This document shows, in pieces, positions 5,214 to 5,737 of a stretch of DNA of 5,737 bases; within the stretch, counting starts at the first letter, position 1; each line of letters starts with the position of its first letter. Source of the stretch: Flavobacteriaceae bacterium (GTDB lineage Bacteria > Bacteroidota > Bacteroidia > Flavobacteriales > Flavobacteriaceae). Both the position numbers and the translations under genes were made by a program. The notes beneath the pieces are model-generated. The model saw only the letters and a program-made list of their open reading frames with translations. It did not search any database and was not told where the DNA came from. Location: contig JAENXB010000186.1 in NCBI GenBank assembly GCA_016649785.1, forward strand, positions 1-5,737. The letters are read 5' to 3'.

Positions 5214-5737
5214 TTAATTCACAAAAGCACTGTAGCCGGTGATTGCCCGGCCAACAATAAGGGAGTTGATCTCTTTGGTGCCTTCATAACTGTAAATGGC
5301 TTCGGCATCTGCCACAAAACGAGCCACGTCATATTCCAATAGAATACCATTCCCACCCAGCACTTCCCTGGCACGGCTCACCACATCACGGGTACGCAAA
5401 CTGCAAAAAACTTTTGCCAGCGATGCATGCTCATCTGTAAGCAAATCCTGATCCTGCATTTCCGAAAGTCGGAACACCATAGTTTGCATAGCCGTAAGAT
5501 TGGATAACATCTCCACCAAATGATTTTGAATTAATTGAAAGGAAGCGATGGGCCTGCCAAACTGCTCGCGTTTTTTGGTGTATTTCAATGCGCTTTCATA
5601 CGCTCCGCGGGCGCAGCCAACCGCCTGCCAGGCCACTCCGGCACGTGTCATTCGCAACACCTTGGCGGTATTTTTAAATGAATCGGCTTTTTGGAGGCGG
5701 TCGCTTTCAGGGACGCTGCAATTTGTTAACGTAATAA
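5214..5737 (-). CDS. Acyl-CoA dehydrogenase, glutaryl-CoA dehydrogenase type (C-terminal part)
   Basis: The frame is open from the right window edge to a TAA at 5214-5216, giving 173 residues, somewhat under half of a usual acyl-CoA dehydrogenase of about 390; the N-terminal and FAD-contacting middle domains lie outside. It starts in the end of the beta domain (NCSVPESDRLQKADSFKNT). The C-terminal helical domain follows: LRMTRAGVAWQAVGCARGAY, then KKREQFGRPIASFQLIQNHL, then LGGNGILLEYDVARFVADAE and AIYSYEGTKEINSLIVGRAI. The Glu of YSYEGT is the catalytic base that removes the alpha proton. REQFGRPI and LGGNGI are standard FAD/CoA contact motifs. The wording resembles glutaryl-CoA dehydrogenases, which make crotonyl-CoA in lysine and tryptophan breakdown, but substrate-defining residues are partly out of view. 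An internal GTG at 5658-5660 is not the start. Probably co-transcribed with the GhrA-like gene. Confidence 0.9.
   Translation of the reverse strand, partial: ITLTNCSVPESDRLQKADSFKNTAKVLRMTRAGVAWQAVGCARGAYESALKYTKKREQFGRPIASFQLIQNHLVEMLSNLTAMQTMVFRLSEMQDQDLLTDEHASLAKVFCSLRTRDVVSRAREVLGGNGILLEYDVARFVADAEAIYSYEGTKEINSLIVGRAITGYSAFVN

Overview
The window looks like chromosomal DNA from a Bacteroidetes bacterium, most likely a marine or soil flavobacterium. The evidence is an AT-rich base composition, A-rich leaders instead of strong Shine-Dalgarno sites, a DUF2141 exported protein, a universal stress protein (Usp) of the short bacteroidete type, a RAYT-type transposase carrying AGAGACG...CGTCTCT palindromes, and intergenic repeats of the type 'agccacgaat...attcgtggct'. 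The assignment comes from protein character only; no taxonomic marker gene is present.

Layout, left to right. Bases 1-536 (+) hold a MazE/AbrB-type antitoxin, cut by the window edge, overlapping by 10 bases a complete MazF/PemK toxin. Bases 537-743 are a gene-free, comparatively GC-rich stretch with several short inverted and direct repeats. Bases 744-1272 (+) encode a GNAT acetyltransferase split by one extra T in a T6 run. A hairpin follows at 1285-1316. Bases 1384-2193 (+) encode an ATP-grasp-like protein of unknown substrate. Bases 2241-2654 (-) encode a small exported DUF2141 protein, convergent with the ATP-grasp gene. Bases 2834-3563 (+) are a RAYT (REP-associated tyrosine transposase) broken by one extra T in a T8 run. 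Two copies of a GACGCCCAAATTGGGCGT palindrome lie in it, one inside the coding region and one at the natural end of the protein. Its reading frame runs into the antisense of the next gene, a UspA-type stress protein (3476-3925, -). Bases 3926-4266 are non-coding and hold dispersed-repeat remnants. Bases 4267-5187 (-) encode a GhrA-like 2-hydroxyacid dehydrogenase, and 5214-5737 (-) the C-terminal half of an acyl-CoA dehydrogenase of the glutaryl-CoA dehydrogenase type. These last two are 26 bases apart in the same direction and are probably co-transcribed.

The genes do not form one pathway. The left half reads as an accessory patch (toxin-antitoxin, decayed acetyltransferase, decayed RAYT and its palindromes) set among ordinary metabolic and stress genes. 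I see no convincing undescribed defence or mobile system. The most interesting signal is the RAYT/palindrome unit, in which the palindrome has been accommodated inside the transposase reading frame. Two genes carry the same kind of lesion, a single extra T in a T run, so sequencing error versus real decay should be settled first.
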